From Verrucomicrobiaceae bacterium (GTDB lineage: Bacteria > Verrucomicrobiota > Verrucomicrobiia > Verrucomicrobiales > Akkermansiaceae): 64,000 nt of DNA. This document shows positions 1-11,700 of this stretch, in pieces. The stretch spans positions 62,001-126,000 of the forward strand of contig JAIXWR010000020.1 in the NCBI GenBank assembly GCA_027491155.1, in the 5' to 3' direction. Numbering within the stretch: position 1 is the first letter of the stretch; each line of letters opens with the position of its first letter. The translations under genes and the position numbers were made by a program. Below the pieces are notes generated by a model. That model did not search any database. It saw nothing but the letters and a program-made list of their open reading frames with translations, and was not told where the DNA came from.

Positions 1-1020
1 CGCCGCGCCGTAGGCCCAGCCCGCCGCGAGGAAGAGGACCATGAAGCCCGCGACCAGCGATTGGAACAGCGGGTTCATCCGCTCGAACCAGCGCTTGCCC
101 TCGCTGCCCGGGCCGTCGTCGAGCAGCGGCGTGCCCGGCCCGAGCGCCAGGAACAGCCACAGGCCGGTCACCGCCAGGCAGGCCACGCCCGCCCGCGTCA
201 GGCCGCTCCGCTGGGCCGCCGACAGCGGGTTGTCTTCCTCCGCATAGGTCTCCGCCTGCGCCGCGTCCGGCGTCCAGCGGCCGAGCTTCGGCTCGATCAC
301 CCGGTCGGTCACCCACCAGATCACCGGCAGGTAGATCACCAGCAGCGCGATGATGAAGTAGGTGTTGCCCGCGATGTTGACCGTCCAGCCGCTGTCGATC
401 CCGCTGCCCTTCATCGCGCTTTCCGTGATGCCGAAGAGCAACGCGTCGAGCTGCCCCGGGGTGAGGTTCGCCGAAAAGCCGCCCGACACCCCCGCGAAGG
501 CCGCAGCGATCCCCGCCAGCGGATGGCGGCCGGCCGAGGCGTAAAGCACCCCCGCCAGCGGGATCAGCACCACGTAGCCGGCGTCCGCGGCGTGGTTGGA
601 AAGCATCGACACCGTGGCCACCACCGGCGTCAGCAGGTACTTCGGCGCGCCCCGCACCGCCGCGCGGATCGCCGTGCCGAAAAGCCCCGACCTTTCCGCC
701 ACGCCCGCCCCCAGCATGACGACCAGCACGTAACCCAGCGGATGGAAGGCGGTGAAGGTCTTCGGCATGTCGACCAGCAGCCGCCTGAGGTTGTCCGGCG
801 AAAGCAGGCTGGCCGCGCCGATCACCACCGGGCTGCCGTCCGGTCCCGTCTGAGTCGGGTGCGGCGCCGACACGCCGGCCGCCATGCACACCACCGAGAC
901 CACGACCAGGGCCGCGATCAGATAGAAGAACAGGAAGACCGGATCCGGCAGCTTGTTGCCGGTCCGCTCGATCCATCCGAGAAAGCCCTTCCGTCCGTCC
1001 TTCGCCGTGGTGTCGTTCAT
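1..1020 (-). CDS. AbgT family transporter (partial, C-terminus beyond window)
   Basis: Inner-membrane transporter of the AbgT family, known for p-aminobenzoyl-glutamate uptake or antimetabolite efflux. I translated 340 codons from the ATG at 1018-1020 to the window edge. The N-terminus carries a helix around FFYLIAALVVVSVV. Family-typical stretches follow: HPLGYVLVVMLGAGVAERSG, the APKYLLTPVV region, SNHAADAGYVVLIPLAG, and GRHPLAGIAAAFAGVSGGFS. Full members have about 500 residues, so roughly a third is missing at the window edge. It stands alone; the next gene, a lipoprotein, lies 230 bp downstream of its start on the same strand. Family assignment is firm, substrate is not. Confidence 0.88.
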   Translation of the reverse strand, partial: MNDTTAKDGRKGFLGWIERTGNKLPDPVFLFFYLIAALVVVSVVCMAAGVSAPHPTQTGPDGSPVVIGAASLLSPDNLRRLLVDMPKTFTAFHPLGYVLVVMLGAGVAERSGLFGTAIRAAVRGAPKYLLTPVVATVSMLSNHAADAGYVVLIPLAGVLYASAGRHPLAGIAAAFAGVSGGFSANLTPGQLDALLFGITESAMKGSGIDSGWTVNIAGNTYFIIALLVIYLPVIWWVTDRVIEPKLGRWTPDAAQAETYAEEDNPLSAAQRSGLTRAGVACLAVTGLWLFLALGPGTPLLDDGPGSEGKRWFERMNPLFQSLVAGFMVLFLAAGWAYGAA

Positions 1021-1250
1021 GGAAATCGTCCGGGTCCACCGGAATGCCGGACTCTAACGAAGCGATCCCGGCCCCTGCAATGCGCGAAGCGGCGCGCCTA
1101 CGATTGGCGCATGGCCCTGACCTTGCCGTGCCAAGGCGTGCGGGAGTTCGCGACGGTGGACGTAAAGGACTTCGAGGGGCTGGGATTCGCGAGGGTTTGG
1201 GATCCTCTGTCTCGATCTTGAGTTCGCCTGATTGAGCCCATGAGAACGTC

Positions 1251-1928
1251 CTACTCCTCCTCCACCACCTCCCACTTCAAGTAATCCGCAAGAAGGTCCG
1301 ACACCCAGGCACAAGTGGCTTCCAGATCCTTGCCGAAGAGCGCGGGCTGGGCGCGGTATTCGTCCATGGTGCGCACCGGGAGCTGATCGTTGTGCGGGTA
1401 GCTGCCTTCGTGCGAGCGCCAGAGCACGGTGCCGTCATTGGCGGTGAGCGTCGCCTCCACTTCCATGGTAATTTGCATCTCGCTGGAGAAGGGCTTCAGC
1501 GGCATCAGGCCGAGCTTCTTGTATTCGAGCTTCAGCACGGACCTGGCACCGGCCTCGGTGACGGTGGTGAATTTCTTTTTCTTCAGGGCAGTGGCCATCG
1601 CCTCGCGCAGCGGCTTGCCTGCTTCGCCGACCGTCCCGACGATCATCCGCTCGAGTTCGTTCCGGTTGCCGGCATTCATGCCCTCCGCGATGGCCCCACC
1701 GGCCAATCCTCCGACCAGACCGCCGGTGATCGCCAGCGGCATTGACGCCGCCGCCGCGCCGGCGTCGGTGTACATCAGCTTCTCCGGGCGGGCCACCTGG
1801 CGCTCGATCCGGATCTTGGATACATCCGCGCGCCGGGCGGAATCGACGCTCACGGTGTTGCCGCAGGAGGCGAGTAGGGCGAGTGCCAGCACGCCGGCAA
1901 GACGGAGGAGAGGGGCAGGAAAAGACAT
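1251..1928 (-). CDS. Predicted lipoprotein, unknown function
   Basis: A 225-residue protein starting at the ATG whose next residues form a lipoprotein signal peptide with a lipobox ending LASC (Cys about residue 22). The open frame extends 57 codons further upstream, but that part has no signal peptide and runs through the acnA terminator, so I reject it. Residues about 65-85 are Gly/Ala-rich (LVGGLAGGAIAEG), resembling glycine-zipper membrane motifs. The rest looks like a mixed alpha/beta periplasmic domain. I do not recognise a named family. It follows acnA on the same strand but is separated from it by a strong terminator, so it probably has its own promoter. Confidence 0.75.
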   Translation of the reverse strand: MSFPAPLLRLAGVLALALLASCGNTVSVDSARRADVSKIRIERQVARPEKLMYTDAGAAAASMPLAITGGLVGGLAGGAIAEGMNAGNRNELERMIVGTVGEAGKPLREAMATALKKKKFTTVTEAGARSVLKLEYKKLGLMPLKPFSSEMQITMEVEATLTANDGTVLWRSHEGSYPHNDQLPVRTMDEYRAQPALFGKDLEATCAWVSDLLADYLKWEVVEEE

Positions 1929-1996
1929 GACGGAGATGAGTCGGCGCTTGATTGGATCGCAAGGCGAATTTCGGGGATTGAGCCGGGAGGTCCTGA

Positions 1997-2035
1997 CGGA
2001 AAAGAAAAGGCCGCTTCCCTTTTGAGGAAGCGGCC
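1997..2035 (-). terminator. Rho-independent terminator of acnA
   Basis: Perfect 10-bp stem GGCCGCTTCC/GGAAGCGGCC (2009-2018 with 2026-2035) and a 7-nt loop. On the minus strand it is followed by a T-rich run, TTTTCTTTTC. It lies about 70 bp beyond the acnA stop. Confidence 0.85.
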
Positions 2036-2105
2036 ACCTGGAAAAGACAGGCGGATCGGAACCGCAGCGCAGCGGAGATGGCCGGAGGCAATCCGCCACT
2101 CCTTG

Positions 2106-4877
<2,772 letters not shown>

Positions 4878-5273
4878 AGGAGGCTACCTATACAACAGTG
4901 CCCATGAACTTCCAGAGGCTTCCCGCAGCCTTCCTCGCTGGAAGGCAGTTCATCGCCCTGAAGGAACGGTGGGAATGGGCCGGCAGCGTGAGGCCCGAGC
5001 GTCATAGGAAAGTCATACAAAAGCATGAGTCGGCATCGGTCCAAGGCTGGAAACATCAGGGCCAAGGGCCCATTCCATACCAGCCTAGGCCGGAGGCCTA
5101 GGTTGGCTCCGCCCCGCATTAGAAAGGGCCAACGGCCCGCTCCATTTGAGGCCACGGCTTGGTGCCATGATAGTACGGGCCGTTAGCCCTCGGGAATGTT
5201 GGCGATTCCGGCCCTGGGCCGCTGGCCCGGGCTGGTATGGAGCGCGCCTTTGGCGCTTGAGGAATCTGTCGCG
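4878..5273. repeat. acnB-acnA spacer with nested inverted repeats (REP/BIME-like)
   Basis: This 396-bp spacer has no credible gene. It holds two related units, each present in inverted copies. AGGGCCAAGGGCCC followed by ATTCCATACCAGCC (5058-5085) recurs on the other strand at about 5216-5244. AGGGCCAACGGCCC (5125-5138) recurs inverted at 5177-5190. Between them lies CCTAGGCCGGAGGCCTAGG, itself nearly palindromic. The arrangement resembles extragenic palindromic elements, and the transcript could fold into a long cruciform. Whether it terminates acnB, protects the mRNA or is a mobile miniature element cannot be decided here. Confidence 0.6.
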
Positions 5274-8048
5274 TCAAGACGCCGCCACCAGCTCCTTCAC
5301 CGGCGGGGCGAAGGTGGTGAGGTCGATGCCTTCGACGGCGGTCTTGTATTCCTCCAGGCTCGGCGTGCGGCCGAGGACGGCGGAGAGCACGACGACCGGG
5401 GTGGAGGAAAGCAGCGACTCGCCCTTCTTCCGCTCGGAGTCTTCCACCACGCGGCCTTGGAACAGGCGGGTGGAGGTGGCCATGACGGTGTCGCCCTTCT
5501 CCGCCTTCTCCTGGTTGCCCATGCACAGGTTGCAGCCGGGGCGCTCGAGATACATCATGTTCTGATACTCGGTGCGGGCGGCGGTTTTCGGCGCGTTGTC
5601 GTCGAACTCGAAACCGGAATACTTCTCGAGGATGGCCCAATCGCCTTCGGCCTTGAGCTCGTCGATGATGTTGTAGGTCGGCGCGGCGACCACCAGCGGC
5701 GCGTTGAACTCCACCTTGCCCCGTTCCTGCTCGAGATTCTTGAGCATCTTGGCGACGATCTTGAGGTCGCCCTTGTGGACCATGCAGGAGCCGACGAAGC
5801 CGAGATCGACCGACTTACTGCCTTTGTAGTAGGAAAGGCCGCGAATGACGTCGTGGGTGTAGCGCTTGGAGACATCCTCGTTGTTGACGTCCGGGTCGGC
5901 GATCATCGGCTCGTCGATGAGATCGAGGTCCACGACCATCTCCGCGTGGTACTTGGCATTCGCGTCGGGAGCGAGCGGCGGTTTTTCCCCGGAGCGGATC
6001 TCGGCGATGCGCTTGTCGGCCTTGTCGATCAGGCCCTGGAGGACGCCGCCTTCGTTGTCCATGCCCTTGTCGATCATGATCTGGATCCGGTTCTTCGCGA
6101 TCTCCAGCGATTCGATGAGGGTTTCCGGCTGCGAAATGCAGATGGAGGCCTTCGCCTTCATCTCGGCGGTCCAGTCGGTGAAGGTGAAGGCCTGGTCGGC
6201 GGGCAGCGTGCCGATATGGACCTCGATCACGCGGCCTTGGAAGACGTTCTCGCCGAATTTCTTGAGCATCTGCGCCTGGGTGGAGTGGACCACGTCGCGG
6301 AAATCCACGTGGGGCTTGAGCGTGCCCTTGAAGGTCACCTTCACGGACTGCGGGATGGGCATCGTCGCTTCGCCGGTGGCGAGCGCGAGGGCGACCGTGC
6401 CGGAGTCCGCGCCGAAGGCGACGCCCTTCGACATGCGGGTGTGCGAGTCGCCGCCGATGATGATGTCCCAATCGTCCACGGTCAGGTCGTTGAGCACCTT
6501 GTGGATGACGTCGGTCATGGCGTGATAGCCGTCCTTCGGGTCGCGGGCGGTAATGAGCCCGAAGCGCTGCATGAAGGACATCAGCTTCGGGATGTTGGCC
6601 TGCGCCTTCTTGTCCCAAACGGAAGCGGTGTGGCAGCCGGACTGGTAGGCGGCATCGACCGTCGGGGAAATCACGGTGGCGGCCATCGCCTCCAGCTCCT
6701 GCGAGGTCATCAGGCCGGTGGTGTCCTGCGAGCCGACGATGTTCACCTTCACCCGGACGTCGGACCCGGCGTGCAAGGTCACGCCGGGCGTGGTGCCGAC
6801 GGCATTGCGGTTGAAGATTTTCTCGACCGCGGTGAGGCCCTGGCCGGCATGCGACACTTCCTTGGCGGGGGCGAACACGACGGGTGCCTCGATCCCCAGT
6901 GTTTCCGCCGCGAAGGTCTGGAGCTTCTTGCCGAAGACGATGGCGTAGGAGCCGCCTGCCTTAATGAACTCCAGCTTCTGCGGGGTGAAGGCGGACGAAA
7001 TGTCGGCCAGCACCTTGCCGTTGCCGTAGAGTTTCTTCTCCCTGGTGTTGATGGTGAGGACAGTGCCGGTTTCCACCGAATAGGCCTGCTCCAGCACGGG
7101 ATCGCCGTTGGCGTCCTTGACGACCTTGCCCTCGGCGTCGGTCTTCTTCACCCAGTTCTTCAGGTCGAGACCGATGCCGCCGGTCACGCTGACGGTGGTG
7201 AGGAAGATCGGGGAAATGCCGTTGGTGCCCGCGACGATCGGGAAGATGTTCACGAAGGGCACGAAGGGGCTCGCCTGGCGGCCGGTCCACAGCGCCACGT
7301 TGTTGACGCCGGACATGCGGGACGAACCCACGCCCATGGTGCCCTTTTCCGCGATGAGCATGACGCTCTTGTCGGGGTGGAGCTTCTGCAGCGCCTTGAT
7401 GGTCTCCTGGGCCTCCGCATTGATCATGCACTTGCCGTGCAATTCCCGGTCGGAGCGGGAATGCGCCTGATTGCCGGGCGAAAGCAAGTCGGTCGAGATG
7501 TCGCCCTCGGCCGCGATGAAGGTGACGACCTGGATTTCCTCCGGGACGTCCGGCAGCTTGGTGAAGAACTCGGCGGCGGCGTAGCTTTCGAGGATCTCCT
7601 TCGCGACCGGGTTGCCGGCCTCGTAGGCGGCTTTGAGGCGCGCGGTATCGGCGTCGTAGAGGTAAACTTGGGTTTTCAGGACCTCGGCGGCCTGCTTGGC
7701 GATGCCGGCATCGTCGCCAAGCGCGAGATTGAGGAGGGTGGTGATGGAGGCCCCGCCCTTCATGTGGGAGAGCAGCTCGAAGGCGAAAGGCGTGGAGATT
7801 TCCGCCACGGCGACCTTGCCGAGAATGATCTCCTCGAGGAAGCGGGCCTTCTCGCCCGCCGCGCTGGTGGTGCCGGGCAGGGTGTTGTAGATCAGGAACT
7901 GGAGGGAGTCCTTGCGGTGCGGATGAGCCGGATCCTTGATCTGAGCGATAATCTCCGCCGCCAGCTCGCCGCTATCGATGGGCTTGGGATGCAAACCCGC
8001 GGCTTTGCGTTCCTCAATTTCCGCCAAGTAGTCCTGATAAAGGTGCAT
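5274..8048 (-). CDS. acnB: Aconitate hydratase B / 2-methylisocitrate dehydratase
   Basis: The second, phylogenetically distant aconitase, which usually serves both the TCA cycle and the methylcitrate pathway. It has 924 residues from the ATG before HLYQDYLAEIEERKAAG; E. coli AcnB has 865. The N-terminal HEAT-like domain is recognisable (ALGDDAGIAKQAAEVL). The [4Fe-4S] ligands are Cys755 (VGSCMVHKG) and Cys839/Cys842 (PGCNLCMGN). GGDSHTRMSKGVAFGADSG is the substrate-site signature. An in-frame extension of 33 codons upstream lacks family similarity and was dropped. acnA lies downstream on the same strand, beyond a repeat-rich spacer. Confidence 0.97.
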   Translation of the reverse strand: MHLYQDYLAEIEERKAAGLHPKPIDSGELAAEIIAQIKDPAHPHRKDSLQFLIYNTLPGTTSAAGEKARFLEEIILGKVAVAEISTPFAFELLSHMKGGASITTLLNLALGDDAGIAKQAAEVLKTQVYLYDADTARLKAAYEAGNPVAKEILESYAAAEFFTKLPDVPEEIQVVTFIAAEGDISTDLLSPGNQAHSRSDRELHGKCMINAEAQETIKALQKLHPDKSVMLIAEKGTMGVGSSRMSGVNNVALWTGRQASPFVPFVNIFPIVAGTNGISPIFLTTVSVTGGIGLDLKNWVKKTDAEGKVVKDANGDPVLEQAYSVETGTVLTINTREKKLYGNGKVLADISSAFTPQKLEFIKAGGSYAIVFGKKLQTFAAETLGIEAPVVFAPAKEVSHAGQGLTAVEKIFNRNAVGTTPGVTLHAGSDVRVKVNIVGSQDTTGLMTSQELEAMAATVISPTVDAAYQSGCHTASVWDKKAQANIPKLMSFMQRFGLITARDPKDGYHAMTDVIHKVLNDLTVDDWDIIIGGDSHTRMSKGVAFGADSGTVALALATGEATMPIPQSVKVTFKGTLKPHVDFRDVVHSTQAQMLKKFGENVFQGRVIEVHIGTLPADQAFTFTDWTAEMKAKASICISQPETLIESLEIAKNRIQIMIDKGMDNEGGVLQGLIDKADKRIAEIRSGEKPPLAPDANAKYHAEMVVDLDLIDEPMIADPDVNNEDVSKRYTHDVIRGLSYYKGSKSVDLGFVGSCMVHKGDLKIVAKMLKNLEQERGKVEFNAPLVVAAPTYNIIDELKAEGDWAILEKYSGFEFDDNAPKTAARTEYQNMMYLERPGCNLCMGNQEKAEKGDTVMATSTRLFQGRVVEDSERKKGESLLSSTPVVVLSAVLGRTPSLEEYKTAVEGIDLTTFAPPVKELVAAS

Positions 8049-8250
8049 GTTCTTGAATCGATCGATGGGAGTTCGGGGAGGTCGGGCGGCGTCGGGTGCC
8101 AGATGACGGATGGCCGGGAACAAGGGTTCACGGCCATCCCTCCGCACGCGGCGCGGAGGTTAGGAACGGGGGAAAAAATGTCAAAAGCTTCCCCGGGGAG
8201 ATGCGGGGGCTTGCCGCGGACGGGGAATTGCCGAAAGTCGCCACGCTACC

Positions 8251-8613
8251 ATGAGCCTGCCCGCCAACCTCGTCACCATCCACCCGTATTTCAAATCCCA
8301 TCCCGGCAAAGCGGAGCAGGTCGAATGCCTGCTGGGAAAGTTCGTCGACGAGACCCGCGGCGAGCCGCTCTGCCTGTTCTACGAATTCACGACCCTCGAC
8401 GACCAGGTCTTCTGCCGCGAGGGCTACGCCGGGGCCGCCGGGGTGCTGCACCACCTCGAGAACGTCGGGGCCATCCTCGGCGAAATGCTCACGATCGCCG
8501 ATCTGACCCGCCTCGAGTTCCACGGCCCGGCGGAGGAGATCGACCAGCTCCGCGGGCCGCTCGGCCACCTGAATCCGGCCTGGTTCGTGCTGCGCTGCGG
8601 GGTGGAACGCTGA
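8251..8613 (+). CDS. Antibiotic biosynthesis monooxygenase (ABM)-like domain protein
   Basis: A 120-residue cytoplasmic protein. The pattern VTIHPYFKSHPGKAEQVECLLGKF followed by CLFYEF and VFCREGYAGAAGVLHHLENVG matches dimeric ABM/quinol-monooxygenase ferredoxin-like folds, which oxidise quinols or act in stress responses. No catalytic residues are diagnostic in this family, so the reaction is unknown. It is transcribed divergently from acnB across about 200 bp and stands alone. Confidence 0.72.
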   Translation: MSLPANLVTIHPYFKSHPGKAEQVECLLGKFVDETRGEPLCLFYEFTTLDDQVFCREGYAGAAGVLHHLENVGAILGEMLTIADLTRLEFHGPAEEIDQLRGPLGHLNPAWFVLRCGVER

Positions 8614-8757
8614 AATTGCTACGCGATTCCGTAGTTCAAAGCTCTGGGCTTTGTCGGGATTTCATGGTTGGTTTCGGCGGTTTCAAAAGTTCCCTCCCCT
8701 TGAAAATCATCGCGATCCGGCACCCGCCGGGCGCGACCGGACCCCCGACCGGATGCC

Positions 8758-11700
8758 ATGACGACCGCCCCCCGCCTCTTTTTGACCGGCCTGCTTGTGC
8801 TTGCCGGATGCTGTCAGGCACTTGCCGACCGGACAAAAGTCCTGATCATCGAAGGTGCCAGCAACCACGACTGGCAGGCGCGCAAGGACCAGCTGACCGC
8901 GATCCTTTCGCGCGACGGCACGCTGGATGTGTCCGTCAGCGTCACGCCCGGCTCGGCCTCGGATCCCGGCTGGGCCACCTGGGCACCGGACTTTTCGCAA
9001 TATGACGTGGTCCTTTCCGGCTACAGCAACGGGGCCGGCGGCCAACCGCGCTGGCCGGCGGCAGTCGAGACGGCCTTCGCGAACTACGTGAACACGGGCG
9101 GCGGCTTCGTCGCCTTCCACGAGGCCGCGAACTCTTTCGCCGACTGGCCGGCCTACAACCAGATGCTCGGCCTGCGCTGGAACGATGCCAATGTCGGCAC
9201 CGCGGTGCAGATCGCGACCAACGAAAGCCTGATCTTCCACGCTCCCGGCCAGCCCGGGCCGGGCGCCTACACCAGCCACGGGCCGAACACCAACGTGCTG
9301 GTCAAGCGCCTGGGCAACCACCCGATCCACGCCGGCCTGCCGAGCTCGTGGATGGCCGCCAACCTCGAGGTCTGGCGCTATTCCCGCGGCCCGGCGAACA
9401 ACCTGACCGTCCTCAGCTACGCCAAGGACCCGGAAACGCAGCTCCAGTTCCCGGTCGAGTGGACCGTCAACTACGGCAGCGGCCGCGTCTACGTCTCCAG
9501 CTACGGCCACATCTTCCCCGGCGATGTCGAACCCGCCGGCATGCGCTGCGCCGCCTTCCAGGAAACCCTGGTCCGCGCGGTGAAATGGTGTGCCGGGATC
9601 AATCCGCCGGCAACCGTGCCGTCCGACTTCCCCTCTCCCACCGCGATCTCGCTGCGCGCCCATGCCGAGGGCATCAGCGGTTTCGGCGGACCCAAGCCGG
9701 TCGCCCCCTTCTCCAACGGCGCACTGCCGACCCTGTCGGTCGTGCCGACCGGCGTCCAGGTGGTCAAAGCTTTCCCCGCCCTGAACTGGGAATCGCCGAT
9801 CGACGCGAAGCCGTGGCCCGGACAGGCGGGGCAGTTGATGGTCGCCGAAATGGACGGCCGCATTTTCAAACTGGCCGACAGCGACGCGACCACCACCCGC
9901 ACCCAGGTCCTCAACATCACCGACCGCGTCTGGTACATCAACTGGGACGTCGGCGCGCCGACCCACAAGCACGGCGGCATCTTCTCCACCGCCTTCCACC
10001 CGCAGTTCGGGACCGGCGCGGGCAAGGACTACCTCTACGTCTATTACACCCACCATCCGGCCAACGATTCCCCCGATGCGCTGGTCGACTCCAACAATCC
10101 CTTCTACAACCGCCTCTCCCGCTTCACCTGGAACGGCAGCGCCTTCACCGCCGCCAGCGAACAGATCCTCCTCCACCTCCACGACGTCGCCAAAGGCCAC
10201 GAGGGCGGCGGCATGGCCTTCGGAAGCGACGGCTTCCTCTACCTCGCCTTCGGCGACGGCGGCGACGAAAGCAACAGCGCGATCGAGGACACCCAGAAAC
10301 TGAACGAACGCGCACGTTCCGGCGTTTTCCGGATGGACGTCGACCAGCAAGGCGGCACGGTCAGCCATCCGATCCGCCGCCAGCCCGCGGGCACCGGCTC
10401 CTACAGCGCGAACTACTACATTCCTAAAAGCAACCCGTGGGCCCAGCCCCACACCGGCGGCACGGCGTCGGTGCTGGAGGAATTCTATGCCATCGGCCTG
10501 CGCGAACCCCACCGGATGAGCTTCGATCCCGCGTCCGGCTTCTGGATCGGCGATGTCGGCGCGGGGCTGTTCGAGGAGATCGACCTGATGGACGCGCCCG
10601 GCCTGAACTTCCAGTGGATCTACAAGGAAGGGAATGCCAACGGCTACGGCCCGGTCCCCAGCCCGATCCTCGGCACCGAGCGCCCGCCGATCCACGATTA
10701 CGGCCACGGCATCGGCAACTGCATCATCGGCGGCCACGTCTATCGCGGCAGCGCGATGCCCTTCCTCCAGGGCAAGTATCTCTTCGGCGACAACGGCACG
10801 CAGCTCATCTACGCGCTCGAGTTCCATCCGGTGACCAAGGCGAAGATCGGCGTCCAGCAGATCGCGCAAGGCCGGGCCGGCGGCATCTGGGAAGGCATCA
10901 GCTCCTTCGGCATCGACTCCACCGGCGAGCCGCTGCTCCTCCAGCTCGGCGCGGGCGTGAACGGCGCCGCGCAGATCTCCCGCCTCAAGCCGGCCGGCCC
11001 GCCCGGCGGCGGCACCTGGCAGTACCCGCCGCTGCTTTCGCAAACCGGCGTCTTCACCAACCTGCCCGCGTTGACGCCCGCGCCGTCGATGATTCCCTAC
11101 GACGTCAACATGCCCTTGTGGAGCGCCGGCCTGGCGAAGAAGCGCTGGGTGATGATCCCCAACGACGGCGTCGCCAACACCGCCGCCGAACGCATCACCT
11201 ACAGCAGCAGCGGCACCTGGCAGCTCCCGGTCGGCAGCGTGTTCGTCAAACACTTCGCCCGCCCCGACAACGGCAAGCCGCTGGAGACCCGCATCATGGT
11301 CCACGGCACCGACGGCTGGGGCGGCGTGACTTACAAATGGCGCGCCGACGGCAGCGAGGCGGACCTGTTGGAGAGCGGCGGCGAGGAAGTGCTGACCATC
11401 GGCGGCGACACTTTCGACTACCTCTACCCGTCCCGCGCCCAGTGCAATCTCTGCCACACCCCGGTCGCCGGCCCGGTGCTCGGCTTCCGCACCCGGCAGC
11501 TCCACCGCGACCTCGCCTACCCCGGCGGCGGCACCGCGAACCAGATCGAGTCGCTCAGCGTCGCTGGCTTCATCGATCCCGCCCTCACCGTCGAAGGCCT
11601 CGCCACCGTCCTGACCTCCTCCGGCAAGGACGACCCCGCCGTGAGCGACGAGGACTGGGTCCGCTCCTACCTCGACAGCAACTGCTCCCATTGCCACCAG

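Noticed and set aside
5196-9005. An open plus-strand frame of 1269 codons opposite acnB
   Set aside because: It runs antisense through acnB, through the acnB promoter region and across the ABM gene in another frame; no domains and no sensible start.
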